Positions 21,755-28,981 of a stretch of DNA of 28,981 nt are shown here, piece by piece. Position 1 is the stretch's first letter, and each line of letters starts with the position of its first letter. The notes below the pieces were generated by a model. It did not search any database and was not told the DNA's origin. It saw nothing but the letters and a program-made list of their open reading frames with translations. The stretch comes from a virus: IMG/VR virus record IMGVR_UViG_3300009506_000296, positions 1-28,981 of that record; one strand, given 5' to 3'. The translations under genes were made by a program, and so were the position numbers.

Positions 21755-22902
21755 GTTTGTTAGATAATATAAATGGCGTTCAAGATTCTACGTTAGCACC
21801 TAAATTTTCAATTGACGTTGCGAATACAAATGTTGATGGAAACATTAAAGATTTTATTACTAGTGTAGAATATGAAAGCTGTGATGGAATAGCCGATGTT
21901 TTAAGATTAAGATGTGATAATCCGGACGGTATGGTTTCGAATGCAAAAATTTTTCAACCAGGCAATGAAGTTTCTGTTTATTTTGGATATAAAGAACCAT
22001 TAAAACATATAGGTAGAATAATAATACAAAGACCCGTTCTTGATTTTCCAGAAAATGGCATGCCTAGTATTCAAATAGTAGGTTATACAAAAGATGCTTC
22101 TATGACTGGTTCACCAGAAGAGTCTAAAAAAAGAAGATTTAAAAACTATCGTTATTCAGATGCAGTTTACGAAATAGCCGATCGTTACAAAATGGAATAT
22201 GACATAGATGATACAGAAGAAGATCCTCACAATTGGTTTCAAAAATCTGGTGTTTCTGATTATGAATTAGTTCAAGGAATGGCTAACTTGTCAGGTTATA
22301 TTTTTTGGGTTGATGGTGATTCAATTGGTAAATGGTATTTGCATTTTAAAAATCCAAATAATTTAAAAGATCAAGAAAAAAAATATACATTTAAGTATAA
22401 CGATGGTGATTATTCTACTCTTTTAAGTTTTCGACCAGAAATGTTAATAACAGGAGCGAAAACAAAAATTACTGTTGTTACAAAAGACAGAAAAACAGGA
22501 AAAATAATAAAAGTTGATGTCGAAGAGGAAAACAATAATTCGCCCGATATACAAGTATCTGGTGACCCGCAAGATACTGTTAAGGGAAATTATACGACAG
22601 CAAGTGATATTAAGCTTTTTTTTGGTGAATATTCGTTTGAAGCAATATCAAATAAAAGATTTAAAAATCAAAAACAAGCTTTGTTATGGGCTCAGCAATG
22701 GTTTAGACGAAATAGAGAAAATTTTATTTTAGCAAACAATTGTAAATGCATAGGAACCGAAACACTAATGGCTAGACAAATCCATGCTATTTCAAATATT
22801 GGTACAACTTACGACGGAGATTATTTTTTTTCAAAAGTAAAACACACATTTAATTCGTCTGGTTATAATTGTTATTTTAGTTGTAGGAAGGTTATGCCGT
22901 GA
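21751..22902 (+). CDS. Baseplate hub protein, P2 gpD / T4 gp27-like (late control D)
   Basis: A 383-aa protein. It shows the gpD layout: an N-terminal barrel ('ISVEYESCDGIADVLRL'-like segment, then 'GNEVSVYFGYKEPLKHIGRI'), the 'IQIVGYTKDASMTGSPEE' segment, a helical middle ('SDAVYEIADRYKMEY', 'DYELVQGMANLSGYIFWVDG') and a second barrel ending 'SKVKHTFNSSGYNCYFSCRK'. In the baseplate it forms the trimeric hub under the tube and carries the spike. The next gene begins at GTG inside its stop. Confidence 0.8.
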   Translation: MSLLDNINGVQDSTLAPKFSIDVANTNVDGNIKDFITSVEYESCDGIADVLRLRCDNPDGMVSNAKIFQPGNEVSVYFGYKEPLKHIGRIIIQRPVLDFPENGMPSIQIVGYTKDASMTGSPEESKKRRFKNYRYSDAVYEIADRYKMEYDIDDTEEDPHNWFQKSGVSDYELVQGMANLSGYIFWVDGDSIGKWYLHFKNPNNLKDQEKKYTFKYNDGDYSTLLSFRPEMLITGAKTKITVVTKDRKTGKIIKVDVEEENNNSPDIQVSGDPQDTVKGNYTTASDIKLFFGEYSFEAISNKRFKNQKQALLWAQQWFRRNRENFILANNCKCIGTETLMARQIHAISNIGTTYDGDYFFSKVKHTFNSSGYNCYFSCRKVMP

Positions 22903-23540
22903 TAGTAGAAAAACATGATGCCACTGTTTTATCGATTGATGATCCAGAAAAAAGAGGAAGGATTAAAATTGCATGTGCCGGTTTATTAGGTGACGAAGAA
23001 ACCGAATTACCAGACTGGATTGAACCAAATCAAGATTGGGGTTGGTTTGTTATTCCTGATGTTGGTGAAATAATTGAGATAGAAACAATAGCTGGAAATG
23101 ATCAAGATGAAATTTTTGGACAATCAACTATAGAGAACATGGAAATAAGATATACGGGTAAAAGATCTTGGACTGATGATGTTACTGATGAAAAAAATGA
23201 ACCTAGACCAATAAATGATGAATTCAAAACAAACTACGGCAAAAGGAGAGGATTTGTAACACCGAATGGACATATGATTTTTTTTGATGATACAAATAAA
23301 AATCAAAAAATAAATATAACTTGGCATCAAGAGGGGAAATATCAATATATTTCTATGGATGAAAAGGGCTCTATGACAATTGCAAATGCAAATGGTTCAA
23401 TGATTTATCTTGATGCTGATAACGGTGCGGCAACATTTGTCGACGAAAACGGGAATTATTATTCATCAGATACAAACGGATTAAAAATTGTAGATAAGTT
23501 TGGAAGTTTTATGAGTTATACAAGTAGTTTCTCAAGGTAA
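22899..23540 (+). CDS. Baseplate spike protein gpV-like, N-terminal part (frame broken near the end)
   Basis: A 213-aa frame starting from GTG 22899 with AGGAAGG ahead of it. Residues 1-90 are the OB-fold of gpV/gp5-like spikes ('DATVLSIDDPEKRGRIKIAC', 'NQDWGWFVIPDVGEIIEIE'). Residues about 105-213 continue into the repeating beta region ('KRRGFVTPNGHMIFFDDTNK', 'GSMTIANANGSMIYLDADNG', 'VDKFGSFMSYTSS') that forms the trimeric beta-helix. The frame stops after 'SFSR', while the natural continuation ('SQGNFVVMGSDATLKTATVN') is in the +1 frame, open from 23515. One extra base in the TTT run at 23528-23530 would explain this. No lysozyme domain is inserted. Confidence 0.72.
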   Translation: MIVEKHDATVLSIDDPEKRGRIKIACAGLLGDEETELPDWIEPNQDWGWFVIPDVGEIIEIETIAGNDQDEIFGQSTIENMEIRYTGKRSWTDDVTDEKNEPRPINDEFKTNYGKRRGFVTPNGHMIFFDDTNKNQKINITWHQEGKYQYISMDEKGSMTIANANGSMIYLDADNGAATFVDENGNYYSSDTNGLKIVDKFGSFMSYTSSFSR

Positions 23541-23550
23541 TTTTGTTGTA

Positions 23551-23757
23551 ATGGGCTCAGATGCTACTTTGAAAACCGCAACAGTTAATCTTTTAGACGG
23601 AGCAACAGACAGAATAATAAAAGGCGACACATTCATGACAACTTGTTTTGATATACATACACATGCAACGGCATTCGGACCGAGCGGTCCTCCTGTACCT
23701 CTAATGTCTACGCTACAGGCATCAGTATTGAGTACAAATGGAAAGATCGGAACATGA
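23551..23757 (+). CDS. Baseplate spike protein gpV-like, C-terminal part (+1 frame)
   Basis: A 68-aa frame from ATG 23551 with no good ribosome site (AAGG lies 13 bases upstream). The frame itself is open from 23515. The text 'GSDATLKTATVNLLDGATDR', then 'GDTFMTTCFDIHTHATAFGP' and 'SGPPVPLMS' is the normal end of gpV-like spikes, where HxH residues may bind a metal at the tip. It therefore most likely belongs to the preceding gene as the C-terminus of a protein of about 285 aa. An independent start giving a separate tip protein cannot be excluded. It overlaps the next gene by ATGA. Confidence 0.6.
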   Translation: MGSDATLKTATVNLLDGATDRIIKGDTFMTTCFDIHTHATAFGPSGPPVPLMSTLQASVLSTNGKIGT

Positions 23758-24074
23758 CAAAATGTAATTTTCCGTCATTGCCTTCTATTTCTCTACCTAT
23801 ACCTAGTATAGGCTTGCCTTCAATTCCTTCTATACCGACGCCACCAAACCTTCCTAGTGTCTCTGTAGTGCCTTCTCTTCCATCTATTTCTTTACCTATA
23901 CCTAGTATAGGCTTGCCTTCAATTCCTTCTATACCGACGCCACCAAACCTTCCTGGCGGTCCGATAATACCTATTTTTCCTTCTATTTCTTTACCTGTTC
24001 CTAATATAGGTTTACCATCTATACCGGCAATACCAAATTTGCCAAATTGGCCAGCGTGCCCATTGGATAATTGA
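23754..24074 (+). CDS. Proline-rich repeat protein (PSIP repeats)
   Basis: A 106-aa protein starting at ATG 23754, overlapping the previous TGA. It consists of three 33-residue repeats: 'PSISLPIPSIGLPSIPSIPT' with 'PPNLP', the same again, and a divergent third copy ('PSISLPVPNIGLPSIPAIPN'). 31 of 106 residues are proline; only K3 and D105 are charged; cysteines occur only at C4 and near the end ('NWPACPLDN'). Copies one and two are nearly identical in DNA. Pro-Ile-Pro spacing every three residues or so suggests an extended polyproline-type rod. Between spike tip and wedge genes it could be a spike sheath or tip, or tie the baseplate together. I recall short proline-rich proteins ending 'CPLD' at this place in other environmental phages but can name no characterised family. 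Confidence 0.65.
   Translation: MTKCNFPSLPSISLPIPSIGLPSIPSIPTPPNLPSVSVVPSLPSISLPIPSIGLPSIPSIPTPPNLPGGPIIPIFPSISLPVPNIGLPSIPAIPNLPNWPACPLDN
23784..24052 (+). repeat. Three direct repeats with 99-bp period in the proline-rich gene
   Basis: Copy 1 begins at 23784, copy 2 at 23883 and copy 3 at 23982, each beginning TCTATTTCT. Copies 1 and 2 agree over 72 bases (23784-23855 and 23883-23954) with one difference. Copy 3 is diverged. The 99-base spacing equals 33 codons, so frame is kept. Confidence 0.85.
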
Positions 24075-24075
24075 T

Positions 24076-24564
24076 ATGTTAACATCAACAAAAATGTCAA
24101 ATGAATTTTCTGATAAAATGATACCAGTTGATTCAGAATCAACTGGTATAAATAATTTTGCAACATCATTTGAAAATTATTTTTATGAATCAACTATTGC
24201 TGGTATTCCAGTAAATGAATTAAGTCTAGAACCGTGCACAAATGCTCTCAAATCTGCAATGACTAGTGTAGCATTAAATGATGCTGGATTAGCAATGCAA
24301 AGCGGCATAATAGCTTTTTGGACAATGGTATCGTCTGTATTTTTGACTATTTGGACTACAAGTCCGCCTTTAATAGCTGTTATTCCACCAATAAATTTGA
24401 GTACAATAAATGCGACATTACAATCTGTTTTTGCGTCTAATAAAAAAAATTCATTAAATAAAAATGATTCATGGAATGCAATTTCTAATGTTTTGCACCC
24501 ATTACAATTAGGCGGAATAGCAAAAATAGGACCGACTCCTGGTGTAGATACGCCTATATTATGA
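24076..24564 (+). CDS. Unknown tail/baseplate protein
   Basis: A 162-aa protein one base after the proline-rich gene. ATG 24076 is chosen by spacing, but ATG 24094 or 24118 could also serve; none has a clear Shine-Dalgarno. Residues about 45-110 form a hydrophobic helical region ('SGIIAFWTMVSSVFLTIWTT' then 'SPPLIAVIPPINLS') that looks membrane-active or buried. The end 'GGIAKIGPTPGVDTPIL' is glycine/proline-rich. I recall similar proteins between the spike and gp25 genes in other phages ('G...aFW.......w...p...a..PP') without known role. The beginning of the gene holds a near-perfect palindrome (24121-24149). Confidence 0.5.
   Translation: MLTSTKMSNEFSDKMIPVDSESTGINNFATSFENYFYESTIAGIPVNELSLEPCTNALKSAMTSVALNDAGLAMQSGIIAFWTMVSSVFLTIWTTSPPLIAVIPPINLSTINATLQSVFASNKKNSLNKNDSWNAISNVLHPLQLGGIAKIGPTPGVDTPIL
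24121..24149 (+). repeat. 29-base palindrome (14-bp perfect inverted repeat, 1-base centre)
   Basis: ATACCAGTTGATTC (24121-24134) and GAATCAACTGGTAT (24136-24149) are exact reverse complements around a single A. It lies 45 bases into the 24076 gene, encoding 'IPVDSESTGI'. Upstream, ATGTTAACAT (24076-24085) at the start codon is another short palindrome. No T-run follows, so this is not a typical terminator. It could be a protein-binding site, an mRNA hairpin or a recombination remnant. Confidence 0.6.
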
Positions 24565-24573
24565 GGTTTGATT

Positions 24574-24957
24574 ATGCCGACAGGTTTAAAAATTCCATTT
24601 AGTATAAATTCAGGTGGTGGTTTAAATATTGTCACTGGTGATGAAAATGATCAACAAACAATAATGGTGTATCTAGCATCTGGTGATAATGAAAATGCTT
24701 TTCAACAAGACATAACTCTTGGTCTAGATATGATTTTTAAAATAGATAATGAATTAATTAGACCAAAAATAATTAACACAATTGTTGAGATTTTTGAAAA
24801 ATTAGAAAGAAAAAAAAGATTTAAACTTTTAAAAAATACTATATCTTGGAAATCAGACGAAACAGATTCTGGCGAATCAATTCTTAGTTTTAGATATTTA
24901 AATCTTGAGAGTGATGAGACAAATATTTATGAATACAAATTTAATTCCGGAGCATAA
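24574..24957 (+). CDS. Baseplate wedge protein, gp25 / gpW-like
   Basis: A 127-aa protein. TTG 24568 is in frame, but ATG 24574, seven bases after GAGG, is preferred. The opening 'GLKIPFSINSGGGLNIVTGD' and 'QQTIMVYLASGDNENAFQQD' correspond to the gp25-like pattern ('G...Pf.i...G......g...i...i...L.t..gE....P'), although the usual EPR motif is not kept; here it reads 'NENAFQQD'. The rest ('IINTIVEIFEKLERKKRF') has the two-helix ending of the family. It forms the baseplate wedge core together with the next gene, the normal partner. Confidence 0.62.
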   Translation: MPTGLKIPFSINSGGGLNIVTGDENDQQTIMVYLASGDNENAFQQDITLGLDMIFKIDNELIRPKIINTIVEIFEKLERKKRFKLLKNTISWKSDETDSGESILSFRYLNLESDETNIYEYKFNSGA

Positions 24958-24960
24958 AAA

Positions 24961-27120
24961 ATGAGTATAATAACAATACCAGATTTTGATTTTGCAAATT
25001 TTTATTATGCTGAAGTTTTGGAAGCTTTACTTCAATATAAAAGAGTAAATTTGCCGAAATTAACTGACGAATCCGATGTTGAACCATCGATACAATTATT
25101 AAGAGCTTTTGCGTTAGTTTGTCATTTAAATAATGTAAATTTGGATATTGTAGCGAACGAAAGTACTTTACCAACAGCTAAATTAACCGAAACAGTTAGA
25201 AATATGTTGAGATTAATCGATTACGAATTAGATTCAGCAACACCAGCACAAGTAGATATTGTGTACGAATTATCAAGAGTATTTACTGTTTCAACACTTA
25301 TTATCCCTGAAAATGCACAGGTATCTACTCAAAAAACAGACGAATCTGATTCAGTTTATTTTGAAGCGTTAGAATCTCTTACTTTAACAAACAGAACTGA
25401 TGAATATAGTTATGTTTTGGGAGAAGAAGACGGAACCTTTACAGATTATACTACAAAAGCGAATAGTGAAACAACGCCAGCAGATGATTGGACTCCTTGG
25501 ACAACACCAATTTCAAAGGATTCTGTTTATTTTGGTCATACACAAATAATGTGGGATAAAATAGGAATTACTTTAACAACAGCAATGGCAAATATTATTG
25601 GCGTTTTGGAGTTTTATGACGGTAATTTTTTAAAAACACAACCGACAAGCGTAACCGATCTTGGTCCTAATTTGGAAATAGATTTGACTTCGTTACTTGG
25701 AATAAACAATAGGCAAGGTACTCTTGTTAGAATTCAATTGAATTCTACCACAGCATATGAAGATTTATATTCAACTTGGGATGGTTCTAAGAATATAATA
25801 ACTACAACTGGATTATTAGGACAAACAACACCATCAGAAGAAGAAAATGATTATACAATCGGTTCCGATTGGTCTATTTTAACAGTTACTGATACTACTG
25901 AAGATTTTACTGTTGATGGCAATATCAGTTTTATTTTGCCTCAAACAATTACACAAAATTGGATAACAAGTGAAATAGATAACAAAACTGCTTATTGGTT
26001 AAGATTTCGAATAATTTATGTTAACACACCTACTTCACCTGTATTTCAAAAAGTTACAATTGATGAAGGGAAACAATATGTTTTAAGAAATACAACCCAA
26101 GGCAGAACATATATTGAAAATCCTTTAGGTTCGTCAACCGGTTTGCCGAATCAAAATTTTGTTACAACTAAAGATCATTTTCTTTGGAGTAGCGAAACAG
26201 TTACTGTAGACAATGAGGAATGGACAAGAGTAGACAATTTTTTAAACAGTAGCAATGCATCAAAACATTATGTAGTTCAACTTGGCGAAAACGATAGAGC
26301 AACTATTAAATTTGGTGGAAATGGTAAAGGTCTTGTTCCGCCAGTAGGCGCAGGAAACATTGCTATAACATATAGATATGGCGCTAATTTAAGCGGAAAT
26401 GTAGGCTATGAAACTGTTGATATAGATAAAACTGGCCTTACATACATAAATAGAATTTGGAATCCAAGATCTGGAACGGGTTGGAAAATAGCTGAAGGTT
26501 CTACTGACGAAAGTCTTGAAGAAGCAAAAATAAAAGGACCTTATTCATTAAGATCAAGATATGTTGCTGTAGGTCCTGATGATGTAGAATATTTGGCGAC
26601 AAATTATATTGATAGTAATGGAGCATCACCATTTTCTAGATCTTTAGCAATAGAAGAAGGTTACGGCCCTAAAACTATAGAACTTGTTTTGGTTGCTAGC
26701 GGTGGCGGTTTAGCAAGTGCATCTCAAATAGAATCTATAGAGGAATATTTTAATGGTAACAAATATTCAAATCCAGTTATAGAAAAACATATTATTGCAA
26801 ATCAAGAAGTTACTGCTGTTAATTATACTCAAAAAATAATTAATGTTGTAGCAACTGTTTATGGAGATATTGACAAAGAAGAAGTAGAAAATAAATTATA
26901 TCAAATTTTACAACCTGAAGCAAAAAATGATAATAACGAATATTTATGGGATTTTGGTGGAATCGTTCCAGTTAGTAAAATAAATCACGAAATATTTAAT
27001 ATAAATTCAGAAATTACAAAAGTAGATATAACAACACCATCATCAGATACTGTTTTACAAAGCAAAGAATTGCCAATAGCCGGAACATTAACAATAACAA
27101 TTGTAAATCCAAATGATTAG
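24961..27120 (+). CDS. Baseplate wedge protein, gpJ / gp6-like
   Basis: A 719-aa protein three bases after the gp25-like gene. N-terminal residues 1-130 ('EPSIQLLRAFALVCHLNNVN', 'ETVRNMLRLIDYELDSATPA') are the gpJ/gp6 start, in which helices precede the 'p...v' beta region. Residues about 150-330 hold a fibre-type insert ('DDWTPWTTPISKDSVYFG'). The conserved core returns at 'SLRSRYVAVGPDDVEYLATN' and 'GYGPKTIELVLVASGGG', followed by the C-terminal 'NVVATVYGDIDKEEVENKLY' and 'FGGIVPVSKINHEIF'. Baseplate wedge proteins of this type change shape to trigger sheath contraction. It is about 150 aa longer than usual because of the insert. Confidence 0.8.
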   Translation: MSIITIPDFDFANFYYAEVLEALLQYKRVNLPKLTDESDVEPSIQLLRAFALVCHLNNVNLDIVANESTLPTAKLTETVRNMLRLIDYELDSATPAQVDIVYELSRVFTVSTLIIPENAQVSTQKTDESDSVYFEALESLTLTNRTDEYSYVLGEEDGTFTDYTTKANSETTPADDWTPWTTPISKDSVYFGHTQIMWDKIGITLTTAMANIIGVLEFYDGNFLKTQPTSVTDLGPNLEIDLTSLLGINNRQGTLVRIQLNSTTAYEDLYSTWDGSKNIITTTGLLGQTTPSEEENDYTIGSDWSILTVTDTTEDFTVDGNISFILPQTITQNWITSEIDNKTAYWLRFRIIYVNTPTSPVFQKVTIDEGKQYVLRNTTQGRTYIENPLGSSTGLPNQNFVTTKDHFLWSSETVTVDNEEWTRVDNFLNSSNASKHYVVQLGENDRATIKFGGNGKGLVPPVGAGNIAITYRYGANLSGNVGYETVDIDKTGLTYINRIWNPRSGTGWKIAEGSTDESLEEAKIKGPYSLRSRYVAVGPDDVEYLATNYIDSNGASPFSRSLAIEEGYGPKTIELVLVASGGGLASASQIESIEEYFNGNKYSNPVIEKHIIANQEVTAVNYTQKIINVVATVYGDIDKEEVENKLYQILQPEAKNDNNEYLWDFGGIVPVSKINHEIFNINSEITKVDITTPSSDTVLQSKELPIAGTLTITIVNPND

Positions 27121-27129
27121 GAGATATAA

Positions 27130-28818
27130 ATGACTCAATATTATATATATGCCAGTGTTGCTGGTGAAACACCGGGAAGTGCAGGCGAATTCCTTGTTTA
27201 TCCATATGGTAAAATAAAGGGAACTTCGCCAAGAATAACATTTCAATTATCGGATGTTGGCGGCGTTGTAAGCTATTCTTGGGAACTTCTTGGAAAACCT
27301 TATGGATCGTCTGCAACTTTGGTTGGTCCTACTACTAGTGCACCTTATATAGATCCTGATTCAGATTTACCAGGTACTTATTTTGTAAAATGTACAATCA
27401 ATGGTGGAACTAGTTATGCTTTACCAATAGGAGTAGCATTTACAACACCATATAGAGAACTAAGGATACCGTCACCGGAAGAGAGTGCAGAATCTGATTC
27501 ATCGTATGGTTGGGCTAAAGCGATGCACAGTTTGTTTATGGCTGCTGATAGTGCCGGACACGAATCGAGATTACAAAAAGTTTTGTCTATAGTTGATTGT
27601 ACAGCGTCACCACCGACAGAAAATGATGGCGATAGGTATATATTAGATACAACCGGATCGGTAAATGCCGGATGGGATGGAGCATCCCAAAATGATGTTG
27701 TTGAGTTTGATAGTTCGTCTGGTTTATGGATTCCAAACACGCCAATTGAAGGTGCGGTTTGTTATGTTGACGACCAAAATTTAGATTATCAATTTGTTGA
27801 TGACGGATCACCAATTTGGGAATCGAGACCTAATATTCCAGGTTATCCGTCTGATGCGATAGTTGTTGTACAACATGGTTCAAGTTTTTCTGAGAATGCG
27901 ACATATTTGTCAACAGCTTATGGAAATGCCAAATCTTTAACGCCCGGTGGTCAAGTATTATCAGCAACAAACAGAGCTTTAGTAATTGTTCCAACAGGTT
28001 CGTATAATTTTTCAGCAACATTAGAAATTGATACTGATTTTGTAGACTTTATAGGTCAGGGCATTGCTGGTAGAAATGGAACTGTTGATGATGTTGATTC
28101 AATAATAAAACCAAATTCTAGAATATATGGGAATTTTAACGATAACCTCGTAGAGATAACAGCTAGAGATGTTAGAATTTCGAATATTCATTTCGAACAA
28201 CAATATGCAAGCGCAATAAATGTCTTATTAAACGAATCTAATGGTTGTGATAAATTAATATTTGATAACATTGCTTTTACATCAGGAGCGACAAAGGGTC
28301 CATCAATTAGTGTTGATGATACCAATAATGAAGCGGCAGGATATTTTAAAAATTGCCATGCAGATTCAAATTTAATAACAGGTACGTCACCAATATTTTC
28401 AGGAACGGCGATAAATTGTTCTGCTAGTGATTCTAGTTTTGCGGATACTGGAAGTTTAACCGGAAAAATTATTGATAGTCAATGTTATGGTGATTCATTT
28501 GGAACTGTTTCGTCTTCTGCAATTTTAAAAAATGTAATTAATATAGGAAGAACAACAGATTTTACTTTTAATGGTTATGCAGAAAATTGTAAATTACAAG
28601 GTGATTGTGCTCCCGTTATTACTTTGGGCGCCGGAGCAATTTTGTTTAAAAGTATTGTTGAATCTAATGGTGAATTTAGCGTTGATGCAGTATCTTCCGT
28701 TGATGAAGTTTATATAGCACAATGTATGCTTAATTATGATGTTTCTGGCGATGTTTTGAATGGTATATTACAAGGTTATAATGTTATATCTACAAAAATT
28801 ACTTTACCCAGCTTTTAG
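27130..28818 (+). CDS. Tail spike / fibre with Ig-like N-terminus and pectate-lyase-like beta-helix
   Basis: A 562-aa protein with AGGAG before the ATG. Residues 1-110 are an Ig/PKD-like domain ('RITFQLSDVGGVVSYSWELL' and 'PGTYFVKCTINGG'). Residues about 118-150 are a helical trimer segment ('ESAESDSSYGWAKAMHSLFM'). Residues about 155-235 resemble the DUF2793 domain of phage tail proteins ('CTASPPTENDGDRYIL', 'WDGASQNDVVEF', 'GSPIWESRP'). Residues about 240-562 are a right-handed beta-helix ('RALVIVPTGSYNFSATLEID', 'NLVEITARDVRISNIHFEQQ' and many rung-like repeats). This is a common receptor-binding or depolymerase plan; no catalytic residues can be fixed by eye. It lies right after the baseplate wedge, so this is a true tail spike or long-tail-fibre candidate. 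Confidence 0.75.
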   Translation: MTQYYIYASVAGETPGSAGEFLVYPYGKIKGTSPRITFQLSDVGGVVSYSWELLGKPYGSSATLVGPTTSAPYIDPDSDLPGTYFVKCTINGGTSYALPIGVAFTTPYRELRIPSPEESAESDSSYGWAKAMHSLFMAADSAGHESRLQKVLSIVDCTASPPTENDGDRYILDTTGSVNAGWDGASQNDVVEFDSSSGLWIPNTPIEGAVCYVDDQNLDYQFVDDGSPIWESRPNIPGYPSDAIVVVQHGSSFSENATYLSTAYGNAKSLTPGGQVLSATNRALVIVPTGSYNFSATLEIDTDFVDFIGQGIAGRNGTVDDVDSIIKPNSRIYGNFNDNLVEITARDVRISNIHFEQQYASAINVLLNESNGCDKLIFDNIAFTSGATKGPSISVDDTNNEAAGYFKNCHADSNLITGTSPIFSGTAINCSASDSSFADTGSLTGKIIDSQCYGDSFGTVSSSAILKNVINIGRTTDFTFNGYAENCKLQGDCAPVITLGAGAILFKSIVESNGEFSVDAVSSVDEVYIAQCMLNYDVSGDVLNGILQGYNVISTKITLPSF

Positions 28819-28828
28819 GAGTTAAAAA

Positions 28829-28981
28829 ATGTCTTCTAATGCAAATCCAATTTTTAAAAATACTGTTGATATTGAATTGACAGATATTTCTGTAAGTTCA
28901 TCAAAACAACAGGTAATTTATTTACCCGATTCGGTTTTGTCTTTAACTATAGACGCTATCTCAGTTAAAATGGATAGCGGT
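28829..28981 (+). CDS. Fibre-region protein (3' partial)
   Basis: ATG 28829 follows AGGAG by eight bases and is ten bases after the spike stop. The visible 51 codons ('NPIFKNTVDIELTDISVSSS', 'VIYLPDSVLSLTIDAIS') run off the window without a stop. The beta-rich text fits another fibre or spike accessory, but too little is present to name a family. Confidence 0.5.
   Translation, partial: MSSNANPIFKNTVDIELTDISVSSSKQQVIYLPDSVLSLTIDAISVKMDSG

Noticed and set aside
23708-24193. Minus-strand frame that reads like a collagen-type protein (GIEGIEGKPILG repeats)
   Set aside because: It is the antisense of the PSIP repeat gene; the periodic pattern is a reflection of the proline codons. No ribosome site is seen and no other minus-strand gene is supported.
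27673-27689. Hairpin TGGGATG/CATCCCA in the tail spike gene
   Set aside because: Seven base pairs in coding sequence with no T-run; within chance expectation for a window of this length.

Overview
The window is a continuous piece of the virion structural module of a contractile-tailed phage (myovirus) or a prophage of that type. All supported genes lie on the + strand and are packed end to end, many with ATGA, GTGA or TTGA stop/start overlaps, and no stretch over 300 bases lacks a gene. The DNA is AT-rich (roughly one third G+C by eye). Shine-Dalgarno sequences are AGGAG/GGAG type, so the host is a bacterium, but nothing here names it. I see no tRNA, integrase, insertion sequence, CRISPR array or convincing factor-independent terminator; promoters could not be assigned.

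Layout. (1) 1-3211: the major capsid protein (5' end cut by the window) and five small head-associated or unknown genes, including a SAP/Rho-N-like protein, a zinc-ribbon protein and a protein with a cement-like beta domain. (2) 3236-10917: a cassette of fibre and adhesin-like genes. It includes a 713-aa protein with a glycoside-hydrolase-like TIM barrel (spherulin-4/GH114/GH135 type), a small H-type-lectin-like protein, a single-pass membrane coiled-coil protein and a protein with an HAARQ/FRR domain of unknown role. (3) 10918-14296: head-tail adaptor, head closure, neck protein and tail terminator. (4) 14306-18338: tail sheath, a small protein, tail tube, and a tail assembly chaperone with a -1 frameshift extension. 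(5) 18339-27120: tape measure, LysM hub/tube-initiator protein, gpD-like hub, gpV-like spike, a proline-rich repeat protein, an unknown tail protein, gp25-like wedge and gpJ/gp6-like wedge. (6) 27130-end: a beta-helix tail spike or fibre and the start of another fibre-region gene.

Most striking points. First, three essential tail genes are broken in frame. In the tail terminator a 5-bp tandem duplication (TATTC x2, 13962-13971) splits the frame. In the assembly chaperone a 10-bp tandem duplication (ATTAGGAATA x2, 17387-17406) does. In the gpV-like spike one extra base, most simply in a TTT run at 23528-23530, would do it. In the first two, removing one copy exactly restores a sensible continuous protein. 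A canonical slippery heptamer T TTT TTC (18141-18147) is a separate and probably functional programmed frameshift. Second, a glycosidase-like barrel sits in a fibre cassette between the capsid gene and the neck genes, which raises the possibility of a head- or neck-mounted enzyme. Third, small beta modules recur in unrelated structural proteins (capsid, sheath, fibre, glycosidase). Fourth, a 106-aa protein made of three 33-residue Pro-Ser-Ile repeats lies between the spike and wedge genes.

Function names rest on recognising family motifs by eye; no database search was run.
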